From NCBI RefSeq assembly GCF_016901015.1, contig NZ_JAFEUP010000007.1, forward strand, positions 62,001 through 126,000: a DNA stretch of 64,000 nucleotides, in the 5' to 3' direction. The stretch comes from Zestomonas insulae (lineage in GTDB: Bacteria; Pseudomonadota; Gammaproteobacteria; Pseudomonadales; Pseudomonadaceae). Shown one piece after another: positions 28,655 through 37,433 of this stretch; the stretch's first letter is position 1, and each line of letters begins with the position of its first letter. Position numbers and translations under genes: made by a program. Below the pieces are notes generated by a model that did not search any database, was not told where the DNA came from, and saw only the letters and a program-made list of their open reading frames with translations.

Positions 28655-29989
28655 TCAGGCCGCCTCGCTGCGAGCGGCGGCCATCAGCGCCTCGATCTCG
28701 GCGACGGTCTTCGGCACACCATTGGTCAGCACTTCGCAGCCGGTCTTGGTGACCACCACGTCGTCCTCGATGCGCACGCCGATGCCGCGCCACTTCTTCG
28801 CCACATTCTGGTTGTCCGGGGCGATGTAGATGCCCGGCTCGACGGTCATCGCCATGCCCGGCTCGAGCACCCGCCATTCGCCGCCTACCTTGTAGTCGCC
28901 GACGTCGTGCACATCGAGACCCAGCCAGTGGCCGGCGCGGTGCATGTAGAACGGCTTGTAGGCCTCGCTGGCGATCAGCTCGTTGAGTTCGCCCTGCAGC
29001 AGGCCGAGTTCGATCAGCCCGGCGGTGATCACCTGCACGGTGGCCTCGTGGGCCTCGTTCCAGTGCTTGCCCGGGGCGATCTGCTCGAACGCGGCCATGT
29101 TGGCGGCCAGCACCAGCTCGTAGATGGCCTTCTGCTCAGGCGAAAAGCTGCCGTTGGCCGGGAAGGTGCGGGTGATGTCGCTGGCGTAGCAGTCGATCTC
29201 GCAGCCGGCGTCGATCAGTACCAGGTCGCCGTCCTTCAACGGCGCGTCGTTCTCGCGGTAATGCAGGATGCAGGCGTTGCGCCCGGCGGCGACGATCGAG
29301 CCGTAGGCCGGCATCTTCGCCCCGCCCTTGCGGAACTCGTAGTCCAGCTCGGCTTCCAGGTGATACTCGCTGAGCCCCGGACGGCTGGCCTGCATGGCGC
29401 GGATGTGGGCGCGCGCGGAAATCGCCGCGGCCTCCTTCATCACCTTCACCTCGGCCGCGCTCTTGTACAGGCGCATGTCGTGCAGCAGGTGGTCGAGGGC
29501 GACGAATTCATTCGGCGGCTGGGCGCCCTGGCGCGCCTTGGAGCGGATCACGTTGATCCACTCCATCAGGTGCTGGTCGAACTCCTGGTTGGTGCCGATC
29601 GCGTAGTAGACGCGGTCGCGGCCCTCGATCAGACCCGGCAGGATGTCGTCGATGTCGCCGATGGGGAACGCATCGTCGGCGCCGTATTCGCTGATCGCCC
29701 CGTCCTGACCGGCACGCAGGCCGTCCCACAACTCACGCTCGGGATCGCGCTCGCGGCAGAACAGCAGGCACTCGCCATGCGCGCGACCGGGAATCAGCAC
29801 CAGCACCGCCTCCGGCTCGGGGAAGCCGCAGAGGTATTGGAAGTCGCTGTCCTGGCGGTACACGTGCTCGACATCGCGGTTGCGGATATACACCGGCGCG
29901 GCCGGCAGAATGGCGATGCTGTTGGCTTCCATCTGCGCCATCAGCGCCTTGCGCCGACGGGCATATTCCGACTTGGGAATGCGGATCAT
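28655..29989 (-). CDS. pepP: Xaa-Pro aminopeptidase
   Basis: A 444-aa M24 metallopeptidase that removes N-terminal residues next to proline. Two manganese ions are held by the two Asp of LIDAGCEIDCYASDITRTFP, the His of HRAGHWLGLDVHDVGDY and Glu of TVEPGIYI and GVRIEDD; all are present. ATG 29989 gives MIRIPKSEYARRR; the frame is open to 30250. Upstream, 17 bases away, ends the UPF0149 gene. Confidence 0.96.
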   Translation of the reverse strand: MIRIPKSEYARRRKALMAQMEANSIAILPAAPVYIRNRDVEHVYRQDSDFQYLCGFPEPEAVLVLIPGRAHGECLLFCRERDPERELWDGLRAGQDGAISEYGADDAFPIGDIDDILPGLIEGRDRVYYAIGTNQEFDQHLMEWINVIRSKARQGAQPPNEFVALDHLLHDMRLYKSAAEVKVMKEAAAISARAHIRAMQASRPGLSEYHLEAELDYEFRKGGAKMPAYGSIVAAGRNACILHYRENDAPLKDGDLVLIDAGCEIDCYASDITRTFPANGSFSPEQKAIYELVLAANMAAFEQIAPGKHWNEAHEATVQVITAGLIELGLLQGELNELIASEAYKPFYMHRAGHWLGLDVHDVGDYKVGGEWRVLEPGMAMTVEPGIYIAPDNQNVAKKWRGIGVRIEDDVVVTKTGCEVLTNGVPKTVAEIEALMAAARSEAA

Positions 29990-30006
29990 AGGCTGGACCA
30001 CTTCGC

Positions 30007-30555
30007 TCAGTGCAGGGAGGGTTTGGGTTCCGGTGCCTGGGGCTTGGCGCACTCGGTGTAGAGCAGCAGCGGCGCGACGCGCAGATACTCCATCACTTCC
30101 ATATAGTCGCTTTCGCCATCTTCGGATTCTTCCAGGGCACTTTGCACCTGGGCGATGGCGGCGAGGTCCTGCAGCACTTCCATGGCTTCGCTGCTCAACG
30201 CGGCGTCGCCGGCGACCAGGCCGAAGCCGCCGAGGAAGCCTTGGCACCACTGGCCCAGGGCGGTGGCACGCTCGGCCAGCGGCGCGTCGTCACCGGGCAG
30301 CAACAGGACCACGGTCATGTCCTCGCCGGTCAGCTCGCCCTTGACCATCTCCTGCAGGCCGAGCAGCGCCTGGCGCACATTGTCCTGCGGCTCGGCGCCA
30401 AGCAACTCGCTGGCATCGACCAGCCAGGCTTGCGCATCGAAGCCGGCGCCGGCGCAGCTGCGACCGAGCAGCAGGCCGTGCAATTCGGCCGGGGAAACGG
30501 GTTGACCGCTGCTCGCGAGCAGGGTGGCGAAAGCACTGTAGGGGGAGTTCTGCAT
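30007..30555 (-). CDS. UPF0149 (YgfB/YecA) family protein
   Basis: A 182-aa acidic protein of the UPF0149 family, recognised by SPAELHGLLLGRSCAG and WCQGFLGGFGL. In gammaproteobacteria this gene often precedes pepP and ubiH, as here. In Pseudomonas, YgfB has been linked to ampDh3 and beta-lactam resistance regulation; that is knowledge of the family, not something visible here. ATG 30555 (MQNSPYSAF) is preferred over a TTG four codons upstream. Confidence 0.9.
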   Translation of the reverse strand: MQNSPYSAFATLLASSGQPVSPAELHGLLLGRSCAGAGFDAQAWLVDASELLGAEPQDNVRQALLGLQEMVKGELTGEDMTVVLLLPGDDAPLAERATALGQWCQGFLGGFGLVAGDAALSSEAMEVLQDLAAIAQVQSALEESEDGESDYMEVMEYLRVAPLLLYTECAKPQAPEPKPSLH

Positions 30556-30678
30556 GGGCGTGGCCAACTAGGCGCGCTAAGGCGCAATGACTAGAATGAA
30601 GGCCTCGTATCCTAGCACCGGCAAGCGCGCCAAGACTAATCCACAGGCCGCGTGCGAGCCGCGCCGGATGCCGATCGC

Positions 30679-30709
30679 TTGCCCGTTGCGCCTGCCGCTC
30701 CTATATAGT
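30679..30709 (+). promoter_or_regulatory. Sigma-70 promoter for the zapB-like/zapA operon
   Basis: TTGCCC, a 17-base spacer and TATATAGT give a well-formed sigma-70 promoter 31 bases before the ATG at 30741. The start of transcription is expected near 30715. Confidence 0.55.
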
Positions 30710-30740
30710 TGCCATCACTCCCAGCCCCTAGCGAGATTCT

Positions 30741-30950
30741 ATGGAAGACGCCGATCTGCAAGCGCTGAGCGCCCGGCTGGAACTGCTGATCCGCCGGGTC
30801 GAACAACTCAAGGTCGAGAATCAGTTGCTGCGGGCGGGCGAACGGGCCTGGCGCGAAGAGCGCGCTCATCTGATTGAAAAGAACGAAATGGCCCGGCATA
30901 AGGTCGAATCGATGATTTCGCGCCTGAAAGCCCTGGAGCACGACTCATGA
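30741..30950 (+). CDS. TIGR02449 family small coiled-coil protein (ZapB-like)
   Basis: A 69-aa protein that is one continuous coiled coil with heptad leucines (LQALSARLELLIRRVEQLKV). It matches the TIGR02449 family, found before zapA in pseudomonads. Comparison to ZapB is by shape and gene position rather than clear sequence identity. Its stop overlaps the zapA start by four bases. Confidence 0.88.
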   Translation: MEDADLQALSARLELLIRRVEQLKVENQLLRAGERAWREERAHLIEKNEMARHKVESMISRLKALEHDS

Positions 30951-31255
30951 CCCAGCCGAACACCGTCACCGTCCATATCCTCGATAAGGACTACTGCATC
31001 AACTGTCCGCCGGAAGAGCGCGCCAACCTGGAGAGCGCCGCCCGCTACCTGGACGGCAAGATGCGCGAGATCCGCATGAGCGGCAAAGTCATCGGCGCCG
31101 ACCGCGTGGCGGTGATGGCCGCCCTGAACATCACCCACGACCTGCTGCACCGTCAGCAGCACCTCGACCAGCAGGCCAGCTCGACCCGCGATCAGGTGCG
31201 CGACCTGCTCGACCGCGTCGACCAGGCGCTGGCCGCCGATCAGGACGGCCACTAG
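30947..31255 (+). CDS. zapA: Cell division protein ZapA
   Basis: A 102-aa FtsZ-ring-associated protein that bundles FtsZ filaments. It has the ZapA pattern: VTVHILDKDYCINCPPEERA in the globular head and a C-terminal coiled coil. Start and upstream stop share ATGA. Downstream is the 6S RNA and then the folate cyclo-ligase, the order seen in many gammaproteobacteria (zapA-ssrS-fau). Confidence 0.94.
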   Translation: MTQPNTVTVHILDKDYCINCPPEERANLESAARYLDGKMREIRMSGKVIGADRVAVMAALNITHDLLHRQQHLDQQASSTRDQVRDLLDRVDQALAADQDGH

Positions 31256-31282
31256 GTCTGAACCCATGGCCAAGGATTGGGG

Positions 31283-31288
31283 TATACT
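31283..31288 (+). promoter_or_regulatory. -10 element of the 6S RNA promoter
   Basis: TATACT lies seven to eight bases before the expected 5-prime end of 6S RNA. The -35 is weak (CTGAAC at 31258-31263, spacer 19). Confidence 0.5.
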
Positions 31289-31294
31289 GGCCGC

Positions 31295-31476
31295 CGCTCC
31301 CTGGAGTGTGCGCCAGTCGGGTACGTCCCTGAGCCGATACGCACAAACCCGGGGGTTGCAAGTTGGGGCCGGTGTGCATGTCCGCCTGACGGAAAGCCTT
31401 AACGCCTCCTGCAACCTCCACCTTGAACTCTCGGGTTCAAGGGCAGAACCGACAGCGGCACGTCGGGGGGTCTTCT
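31295..31476 (+). ncRNA. ssrS: 6S RNA
   Basis: About 182 bases matching pseudomonad 6S RNA, which binds sigma-70 RNA polymerase in stationary phase. Recognised segments: GCTCCCTGG at the 5-prime end, GTCCCTGAGCCGATA, GGTGTGCATGTCCGC, GGAAAGCCTTAA and CCTTGAACTCTCGGGTTCAA, then CGACAGCGGCA. The 5-prime CTCCC pairs with GGGGGG near 31465-31470 to close the long stem. Location between zapA and the 5-formyl-THF cyclo-ligase is the conserved one. Ends are estimated to within a few bases. Confidence 0.92.
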
Positions 31477-31537
31477 TCCGGAGGTCAGCGTCACGCGACG
31501 CTGGCCACCACTCTCGCAGCACCACGCGCGCCTTCGC

Positions 31538-32134
31538 ATGATCATCGCCGCCGACCTGTCGCGCGCCGCCCTGCGTCGCCAGCTGCGCCTCGCCCGCCGG
31601 GCGCTCAGCGCGCCGCAGCAACGCCGCGCCGCCGACGCGCTGTATCGCCAGCTGGCACAGCACCCGCTGTTCCGCCGCGCCCGCCACATCGCCCTGTACC
31701 TGCCCAATGACGGCGAGATCGACCCGCGCCCGTTGCTGCGCGCCGCCCAACGACGCGGCAAGGCCACCTACCTGCCGGTGCTCAATCCCTGGCCACGCAC
31801 GCGCATGGTGTTCCAGCGCGTGCGCCCGCATGAGGCACTGCTGCGCAATCGCTTCGGCATCCTCGAGCCACGCCTGATGCATGGTCGACAACGTCGGGTG
31901 TGGGCACTGGATCTGGTGCTGATGCCGCTGGTCGGCTTCGATGCGGAGGGCGGACGCCTGGGCATGGGTGGCGGCTTCTACGACCGCAGCCTGGCCTATC
32001 GGGCACGGCGCAAAAATGCGCAGAAACCGACGCTATTGGGTCTCGCACATGAATGTCAGAAGGTCGATCGACTGGCCCTGGCCAGTTGGGACGTGCCGCT
32101 GCGGGCGACGGTGACGGATAAGGCGTGGTACTGA
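31538..32134 (+). CDS. fau: 5-formyltetrahydrofolate cyclo-ligase
   Basis: A 198-aa enzyme that uses ATP to convert 5-formyl-THF to 5,10-methenyl-THF, feeding the one-carbon pool. It has the family motifs LYLPNDGEIDPRPLL and GRLGMGGGFYDRSLAY. The gene lies just after 6S RNA and, in other bacteria, is cotranscribed with it (ygfA in E. coli). It is also a functional partner of the gcv genes in this window, since serine hydroxymethyltransferase makes 5-formyl-THF when glycine is high. Confidence 0.94.
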   Translation: MIIAADLSRAALRRQLRLARRALSAPQQRRAADALYRQLAQHPLFRRARHIALYLPNDGEIDPRPLLRAAQRRGKATYLPVLNPWPRTRMVFQRVRPHEALLRNRFGILEPRLMHGRQRRVWALDLVLMPLVGFDAEGGRLGMGGGFYDRSLAYRARRKNAQKPTLLGLAHECQKVDRLALASWDVPLRATVTDKAWY

Positions 32135-32136
32135 CG

Positions 32137-32157
32137 GCACCGCGATCCTTGCGGTGC
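32137..32157. terminator. Hairpin at the 3-prime end of fau
   Basis: GCACCGC and GCGGTGC make a seven-pair stem right after the fau stop, between convergent genes. No T-run follows, so it is only a weak terminator candidate. Confidence 0.3.
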
Positions 32158-32177
32158 GAACGGCATCAAGCAGGGAC

Positions 32178-32312
32178 TCAGGGTTGCGGCTGCGCGACCT
32201 TGACGGTGGCGTCACCCTGACGTTCCCACAGGCTCTGGGTGTAACCGGTGGTTACCACACCCAGGCTGAACACAATTACTAAAACCCACAACAGATCTGG
32301 TTTTCGTTTCAT
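32178..32312 (-). CDS. 44-aa single-pass membrane protein
   Basis: A short frame read directly from the sequence, beginning MKRKPDLLWVLVIVFSLGVV and continuing TTGYTQSLWERQGDATVKVAQ, stop at 32178. It has a basic start (KRK), one hydrophobic helix (about residues 8-25) and a soluble tail. GGAGG lies five bases upstream of the ATG at 32312, with a second ATG at 32315 too close to it. I recall similar small conserved proteins in other pseudomonads, but not a function. The strong ribosome-binding site and helix argue it is real. Confidence 0.72.
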   Translation of the reverse strand: MKRKPDLLWVLVIVFSLGVVTTGYTQSLWERQGDATVKVAQPQP

Positions 32313-32491
32313 CATTGCCTCCCCCTTCAAGGCAATTCACGCGCTGATCGCGTTGTTGTTATTGGATGCAACAGCGCCAAGCATAAGCCGCGGCATTTTC
32401 CGGTAAGGTGACCCTTCGCGCAATTTCCGGCGCCAACCGGCTGTCGCAATTTTTCCCTGGGCGCTGCAACGGGCAATGGGAGGCAAACTTC

Positions 32492-32941
32492 ATGCCGTAC
32501 TGGCTGATGAAATCCGAACCCGACGAACTGTCGATTCTTGACCTCAAGCGCCTCGGTCGCGCGCGCTGGGATGGCGTGCGCAACTACCAGGCGCGCAACT
32601 TCCTGCGCAGCATGCAGGTCGGCGAGCTGTTCTTCTTCTACCACTCCAGCTGCCCGCAGCCAGGCATCGCCGGGATCGCGCGGATCGCCTCGGCCACCTA
32701 CCCCGACCCCACCGCGCTGGACCCCGCCAGCCACTACTTCGACGCCAAGGCCAGCGCCGAGAAGAACCCGTGGAGCGCGCTGGACGTGGAGTTCGTCGAA
32801 GCCTTCCCCAACGTGATCGGCCTGCCGCGCTTGCGCGCCAGCACCGCGCTGGCGGAACTGGCGCTGGTGCAGCGTGGCAGCCGACTGTCGGTCATGCCGG
32901 TCGATGCAGAGCAGTGGGCCGCCGTGCTGAGTCTGCGTTAG
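32492..32941 (+). CDS. EVE domain protein
   Basis: A 149-aa protein that is a single EVE domain, related to PUA and YTH folds: MPYWLMKSEPDELSI at the start, WDGVRNYQARNFLR and VGELFFFYHSSC inside. EVE domains are thought to bind modified bases in DNA or RNA; the ligand here is unknown. ATG 32492 follows GGGAGG. It stands alone, 54 bases before the diguanylate cyclase gene on the same strand, with no restriction or McrB-like genes nearby. Confidence 0.92.
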   Translation: MPYWLMKSEPDELSILDLKRLGRARWDGVRNYQARNFLRSMQVGELFFFYHSSCPQPGIAGIARIASATYPDPTALDPASHYFDAKASAEKNPWSALDVEFVEAFPNVIGLPRLRASTALAELALVQRGSRLSVMPVDAEQWAAVLSLR

Positions 32942-32995
32942 ACTGAGCATGGCACCGTGCTATCACTCGCTTCGCGCGCCAGGAACCCCTCACCC

Positions 32996-34846
32996 ATGTC
33001 GTCCGCTCGCCCCACTTGGCTAGCCCGCCTCGTGCTCGTCCTGCTGTTGCTGGCGCTGAGCGGCACCAGCGTGGCGATCTGGCTGCTGCTCGAGCGCAAC
33101 CAGGCGCAGCGCGTGCAGGAACGCGTCGACACCCAGGCACAGGCGCTCGCCCAACAACTCGAAGGACGCCTCAGCGAACAGCTGCAGGACCTGCGCGTCC
33201 TGGCTGCGCTGTGGAACCAGCGCGGCCGCCTGCCCCGCGAGGAATGGGACCTGTATGTGCGCTTCTGCCTGGACGGTTTCGGCGCCTACCAGTCGATCCA
33301 GTGGGTCGGCGCCGACCTGCACATGCGCTGGCTGCTGCCGGTGCAGGGCAACGAGGCCGCGCTGGGCTTCCAGCTGAACCCAGAGCACCCCAACTACCCG
33401 CTGGCAATGGACGCCAAGGCCAGCGGCCAGCCGCGCTTCTCCGACAGCTTCGCGCTGCTGCAGGGTGGCCGCGGGCTGATCCTCTACACGCCGCTGTACC
33501 TGCGCGATGCCAGTGGACAGCAGCAGTTCGACGGCTTCCTGCAGGGCGTGTTCCGCGTCGAGCGACTGCTCGACGAGTTGCTCGACGACCTCGGTAATCG
33601 CCACTTCAACCTGCGCCTGCTGGAACACGACACCCCGGTCTATCGCCGCGAGACCGACGCCTGGCAGCCGCGCCTGCAGCAGCAGGTGCCGCTGCAGCTG
33701 CTCGGCAATCCGCACTTCACCCTGCAGCTCAGCCCCACCGAGGAGCTTCTCCAGCAGCTCGACTCGCCGTTGCCAAGCCTGGTGCTCGGCAGCGGCCTGG
33801 CGATCAGCCTGCTGCTGGTCGCCGCCTGCGCGCTGGCGCTGGACAACGCGCGGCGCGCCGCCGCGCTGCAGCTCGGCAACCAGCGCCTCAACCAGGAAAT
33901 CCAGCAGCGCGAGGTGGTCGAGCAGATTCTTCGCGACAGCCGCGAGCGCCTGCAGCTGGTGGTCGACATGACCGATGCCAGCCCCGACGGGCTGTTCATC
34001 ATCGACCCGGCCAGTCGCGAGGTGCTACACATGAATCGCGCCACCTACGCCAGCCTCGGCTACAGCGCCGAGCAGTTCGCCGCGCTGCTCAAGGACGATC
34101 CGGAACGCGTGCTGCCCGGCTTCCATGCCTGGCTGCAGCATCTGCGCGCCGCGCAGCAGGACGACGACCCCAGCGCCCTGGTACAGCGCGAGATGCGCCG
34201 CAGCGACGGCAGCCGCCAGGCGGCGGAGATCAATGCGCAGCTGGTGCAGGTCAACGACCACGACTACCTGATCGGCATCTCCCGCGACAACAGCGAACGC
34301 CTGCAGTTGGAGGCCAAGCTGCAGCGCCTGTCCAAGCAGGACGGCCTGACTGGCCTGTACAACCGCCGCTACTTCGACCGCCAGCTGCTCAGCGAATGGC
34401 GGCGCCTGAGCCGGACCGCCCAGCCGATGGCGTTGCTGATGCTGGATATCGACCACTTCAAGGCCTACAACGACGCGCTCGGCCATCTGGCCGGCGACGA
34501 TGCGCTGCGCCGGGTCGCCAAGGTCTTGCAGGGCTGCATGCAGCGCGAGGGCGATGCGGCCTGTCGCTACGGCGGCGAGGAGTTTGCGCTGATCCTCACC
34601 GACACCGACCTGGAGGGTGCCGAGCACGTCGCCGCGCGGGTGCTGCAGCTGGTCGCCGAGCTGGGCCTGGAACATCCCGGCAGTCCGCTGGGCCGCCTGA
34701 GCCTGAGCATCGGCCTGACGGCGACCACGCCGAGCGCCGAGCAGAAGCCCAAGCTGCTGATCGAACGCAGCGACCAGGCGCTGTACCGCGCCAAGCACGA
34801 GGGACGCAACCGCGCCTGCACCTGGCAGGCCGGGCGCGCCGGCTAG
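32996..34846 (+). CDS. CHASE-PAS-GGDEF diguanylate cyclase
   Basis: A 616-aa membrane sensor. Membrane helix 1 is at about residues 10-30, then a periplasmic CHASE-type domain (about 40-250, with FDGFLQGVFRVERLLDELL), membrane helix 2 near 260-282 and a coiled coil. A PAS domain follows (about 315-425, MTDASPDGLFIIDPASREV) and then GGDEF (about 445-610). The active site reads GGEEF with DIDHFKAYND upstream, and REGD five residues before it is an intact RxxD inhibitory site. It should make c-di-GMP in response to an unknown periplasmic signal. Confidence 0.94.
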   Translation: MSSARPTWLARLVLVLLLLALSGTSVAIWLLLERNQAQRVQERVDTQAQALAQQLEGRLSEQLQDLRVLAALWNQRGRLPREEWDLYVRFCLDGFGAYQSIQWVGADLHMRWLLPVQGNEAALGFQLNPEHPNYPLAMDAKASGQPRFSDSFALLQGGRGLILYTPLYLRDASGQQQFDGFLQGVFRVERLLDELLDDLGNRHFNLRLLEHDTPVYRRETDAWQPRLQQQVPLQLLGNPHFTLQLSPTEELLQQLDSPLPSLVLGSGLAISLLLVAACALALDNARRAAALQLGNQRLNQEIQQREVVEQILRDSRERLQLVVDMTDASPDGLFIIDPASREVLHMNRATYASLGYSAEQFAALLKDDPERVLPGFHAWLQHLRAAQQDDDPSALVQREMRRSDGSRQAAEINAQLVQVNDHDYLIGISRDNSERLQLEAKLQRLSKQDGLTGLYNRRYFDRQLLSEWRRLSRTAQPMALLMLDIDHFKAYNDALGHLAGDDALRRVAKVLQGCMQREGDAACRYGGEEFALILTDTDLEGAEHVAARVLQLVAELGLEHPGSPLGRLSLSIGLTATTPSAEQKPKLLIERSDQALYRAKHEGRNRACTWQAGRAG

Positions 34847-34850
34847 ACGC

Positions 34851-35261
34851 TTACTGAACGATCAGGTTGTTGAACAGCAGGTCGTCGACCAGCGGCTTGC
34901 CTTCTTCCTGGGTGAGCACCTGCTGCACCTGCTTGAGCGCCTCCTGGCGCAGCGCTTCCTTGGCCTCCAGGGTGCTGAGGGTCTGCTCGGTCTGCTGCGA
35001 GAAGAGCATCACCAGCTGGTTGCGGATCAGCGGCTCGTGGTGCTCGACCTTGGCCTTGGCCTCGCTGCCGGTGACGCGCAGGGCGATGTCGGCCTTGAAG
35101 AACTTCAGGCGCGGGCCGTTGCCGAAGTTGCCGACAATCGCCGGCACCAGACCGACGTAGGCCACCTGCTGCTCGGCGCCTTCCTTGCCCTCTTTCTCTT
35201 CATTGGCGAACGCGGCGAGCGGCAGGACTACCGCCAGCAGTAGAGCGATCCAGGCTTTCAC
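34851..35261 (-). CDS. FliL-like secreted protein
   Basis: A 136-aa protein related to the flagellar basal-body FliL family, in the C-terminal FKADIALRVTG and LIRNQLVMLFSQQTEQTL segments. GTG 35261 begins a signal peptide (KAWIALLLAVVLPLAAFA), so it is likely periplasmic, not anchored as in true FliL. A Glu/Lys-rich stretch follows. No flagellar gene is nearby. Stop codons of this gene and the cyclase at 34846 are only four bases apart, in convergent orientation. Confidence 0.85.
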   Translation of the reverse strand: MKAWIALLLAVVLPLAAFANEEKEGKEGAEQQVAYVGLVPAIVGNFGNGPRLKFFKADIALRVTGSEAKAKVEHHEPLIRNQLVMLFSQQTEQTLSTLEAKEALRQEALKQVQQVLTQEEGKPLVDDLLFNNLIVQ

Positions 35262-35423
35262 GGCAACGGATTCCTTGGGCAACGATGGGGCGCCTAGCAT
35301 AGCGAGCGGCGCGCCGTGCCCCAAGCCCGATGCTTATGCAGCGCTATCAGGACAGGCCATGCTCGTTGACCGCCCCGCCGCCCTCTCTACACTCAGGCCC
35401 CAGAATAAGCAGAGGAACTCCCC

Positions 35424-36404
35424 ATGAAAGCCGTGCTGTGCAAAGCCTTCGGCCCCGCCGAAACCCTGGTGCTGGAAGAAGTCTCCAGCCCCGTCCCGAA
35501 GAAATTCGAGGTCCTGCTCGATGTACATGCCGCCGGGGTCAACTTTCCCGACACCCTGATCATCGAGGGCAAGTACCAGTTCAAGCCGCCGTTCCCGTTC
35601 TCGCCAGGTGGCGAGGCGTCCGGCGTGGTCGCCGCGGTCGGCGAGAAGGTCACCCACGTCAAGCCCGGTGACCGGGTCATGGCCCTGACCGGCTGGGGCG
35701 CGTTCGCCGAGCAGGTCGCGGTCGGCGCGGACAAGGTGATGCCGATCCCGGCCAGCCTCGACTTCAACTCCGCCGCCGCGTTCGGCATGACCTACGGCAC
35801 CTCGCTGCATGCCCTGAAACAGCGCGCCAACCTGCAGCCGGGCGAGACCCTGCTGGTGCTCGGCGCCTCCGGTGGCGTCGGCCTGGCCGCGGTGGAAATC
35901 GGCAAGGCGATGGGCGCGCGGGTAATCGCTGCGGCGAGCAGCGCGGAGAAGCTGGCAGTGGCCAAGGCCGCCGGCGCCGACGAGCTGATCAACTACAGCG
36001 AAGAGAACCTGCGCGAGCGGCTCAAGGAGCTCACCGGCGAGCACGGCGTCGACGTGGTCTATGACCCGGTCGGCGGCGAACTGCTCGAGCAGGCGTTCCG
36101 CAGCATCGCCTGGAACGGCCGCTTCCTGGTGGTCGGTTTCGCCAGCGGTGGCGGCATCCCGGCGCTGCCGGCCAACCTGCCGCTGCTCAAGGGCGCCTCG
36201 CTGGTCGGCGTGTTCTGGGGCGCGTTTGCCGCGCGCCAGCCGCAGGACAACGCGGCGAACTTCCAGCAGCTGTTCCAGTGGCATGCCGAAGGCAAGCTCA
36301 AGCCGCTGGTGTCGAAAGCCTTCCCGCTGGCCAACGCCGCCGAGGCGATCAACCACCTCGGCCAGCGCAAGGCGGTCGGCAAGGTGGTGGTGCAGGTGCG
36401 CTAA
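35424..36404 (+). CDS. Quinone oxidoreductase (zinc-independent MDR family)
   Basis: A 326-aa NADPH-dependent oxidoreductase of the QOR/alcohol dehydrogenase-like family. The Rossmann motif is LVLGASGGVGLAAVEIGK, and the N-terminal GroES-like domain has AAGVNFPDTLIIEGKYQ and PGGEASGVVAAVG. The catalytic and structural zinc cysteines are absent, as in quinone reductases. The substrate is unknown. A strong bidirectional terminator follows at 36426. Confidence 0.92.
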   Translation: MKAVLCKAFGPAETLVLEEVSSPVPKKFEVLLDVHAAGVNFPDTLIIEGKYQFKPPFPFSPGGEASGVVAAVGEKVTHVKPGDRVMALTGWGAFAEQVAVGADKVMPIPASLDFNSAAAFGMTYGTSLHALKQRANLQPGETLLVLGASGGVGLAAVEIGKAMGARVIAAASSAEKLAVAKAAGADELINYSEENLRERLKELTGEHGVDVVYDPVGGELLEQAFRSIAWNGRFLVVGFASGGGIPALPANLPLLKGASLVGVFWGAFAARQPQDNAANFQQLFQWHAEGKLKPLVSKAFPLANAAEAINHLGQRKAVGKVVVQVR

Positions 36405-36425
36405 GGCGCCGCTGCCCGCGCCATG

Positions 36426-36452
36426 AAAAAAGCCGCCCGCGGGCGGCTTTTT
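36426..36452. terminator. Bidirectional terminator
   Basis: AAAAAAGCCGCC / GGCGGCTTTTT, a symmetrical stem with A-run before and T-run after, between the quinone oxidoreductase and the convergent reductase gene. It can stop transcription from both sides. Confidence 0.9.
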
Positions 36453-36464
36453 CGTTCCTGTCGG

Positions 36465-37433
36465 CTACTCGCGCGGCGCGTAGGCAAACACGTCGGCGCG
36501 CATCTGGTGGGCGTCCATCCCCGCCGCGACCAGCGCGTCGAGGGTGCCGTAGACCATTGCCGGCGAGCCGCTGGCGTACACGTGCAGCGCGGAGAGGTCG
36601 GCGAAGTCCTCGCAGACCGCCTCGTGCAGCATGCCGCAACGCCCGCCCCAGGCGCACAGCTCGCTGACCACCCGGTGCAGGTGCAGGTTGTCGAGGCGCC
36701 GCCACTCCTGCCAGTGCTCCAGCGCGTAGAAGTCGTCCGGCTGGCGCACGCCCCAGTACAGGTGCACCGGGTGCTTGAAGCCAGTCGAGCGGCAATGCTC
36801 GATCAGGCTGTGCATCTGCGCCATACCGGTGCCGGCGGCGATCAGCACCAGCGGGCCGTCCGGCAGCTCGGCCAGGTGGGTATCACCGAACGGCAGCTGC
36901 ACCCGCGCCAGGCGCGTGCGCTGCAGCTGGGCGAGGATCGCCTGGGTGCTGACTTCGCGATTGAGGATATGCAGCTCCAGCTCGCGGCCCTGGTGCGGCG
37001 CCGAGGCCAGCGAGAACGCCGACCATTCGCCGTCGTCGCGCTCGAGCAGCAGGTACTGCCCGGCGTGGTAGCGCGGCGGCTTGCCGGCCGGCGCGCGCAG
37101 GCGCACGCGCCAGACATCGCCACCCAGCTCAACGCAGTCGATCAGCTGGCAGCTGAGGGTGCGCTGCGGCAGTTCGCCGGGGGCAAGCACGCCGTCCCAA
37201 TGCAGCACGCAGTCTTGCAGCGGCTCGGCCAGGCAGGTGAACAGTTCGCCCTGGCCGATCTCGGCGCCAGCCTGGCGCACCCGGCCTTCGACCAGCAGCG
37301 CCGCGCAGATGTGGCAGTTGCCGTTGCGGCAGCTCTGCGGGCAGTCGTAGCCGAGGCGCCGCGCGCCATCGAGGATGCGTTCGCCGGGCTGCAGGTCGAG
37401 CACCGCGCCGGAGGGTTGCAGGGTCACTTTCAT
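36465..37433 (-). CDS. 2Fe-2S/FNR-family flavin reductase
   Basis: A 322-aa oxidoreductase. It has an N-terminal plant-type ferredoxin domain (CPQSCRNGNCHICA, with a later CLAEP cysteine) followed by a FAD-binding and NAD-binding domain (YHAGQYLLLERDD, LIAAGTGMAQMHSLIE). Related proteins are annotated as CDP-6-deoxy-delta-3,4-glucoseen reductases and pseudomonad genomes place one next to ubiD. ATG 37433 shares its G-side base with the ubiD stop (ATGA), so it is translationally coupled to ubiD; a role in reducing the ubiD/UbiX flavin system is possible but unproved. Confidence 0.88.
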   Translation of the reverse strand: MKVTLQPSGAVLDLQPGERILDGARRLGYDCPQSCRNGNCHICAALLVEGRVRQAGAEIGQGELFTCLAEPLQDCVLHWDGVLAPGELPQRTLSCQLIDCVELGGDVWRVRLRAPAGKPPRYHAGQYLLLERDDGEWSAFSLASAPHQGRELELHILNREVSTQAILAQLQRTRLARVQLPFGDTHLAELPDGPLVLIAAGTGMAQMHSLIEHCRSTGFKHPVHLYWGVRQPDDFYALEHWQEWRRLDNLHLHRVVSELCAWGGRCGMLHEAVCEDFADLSALHVYASGSPAMVYGTLDALVAAGMDAHQMRADVFAYAPRE

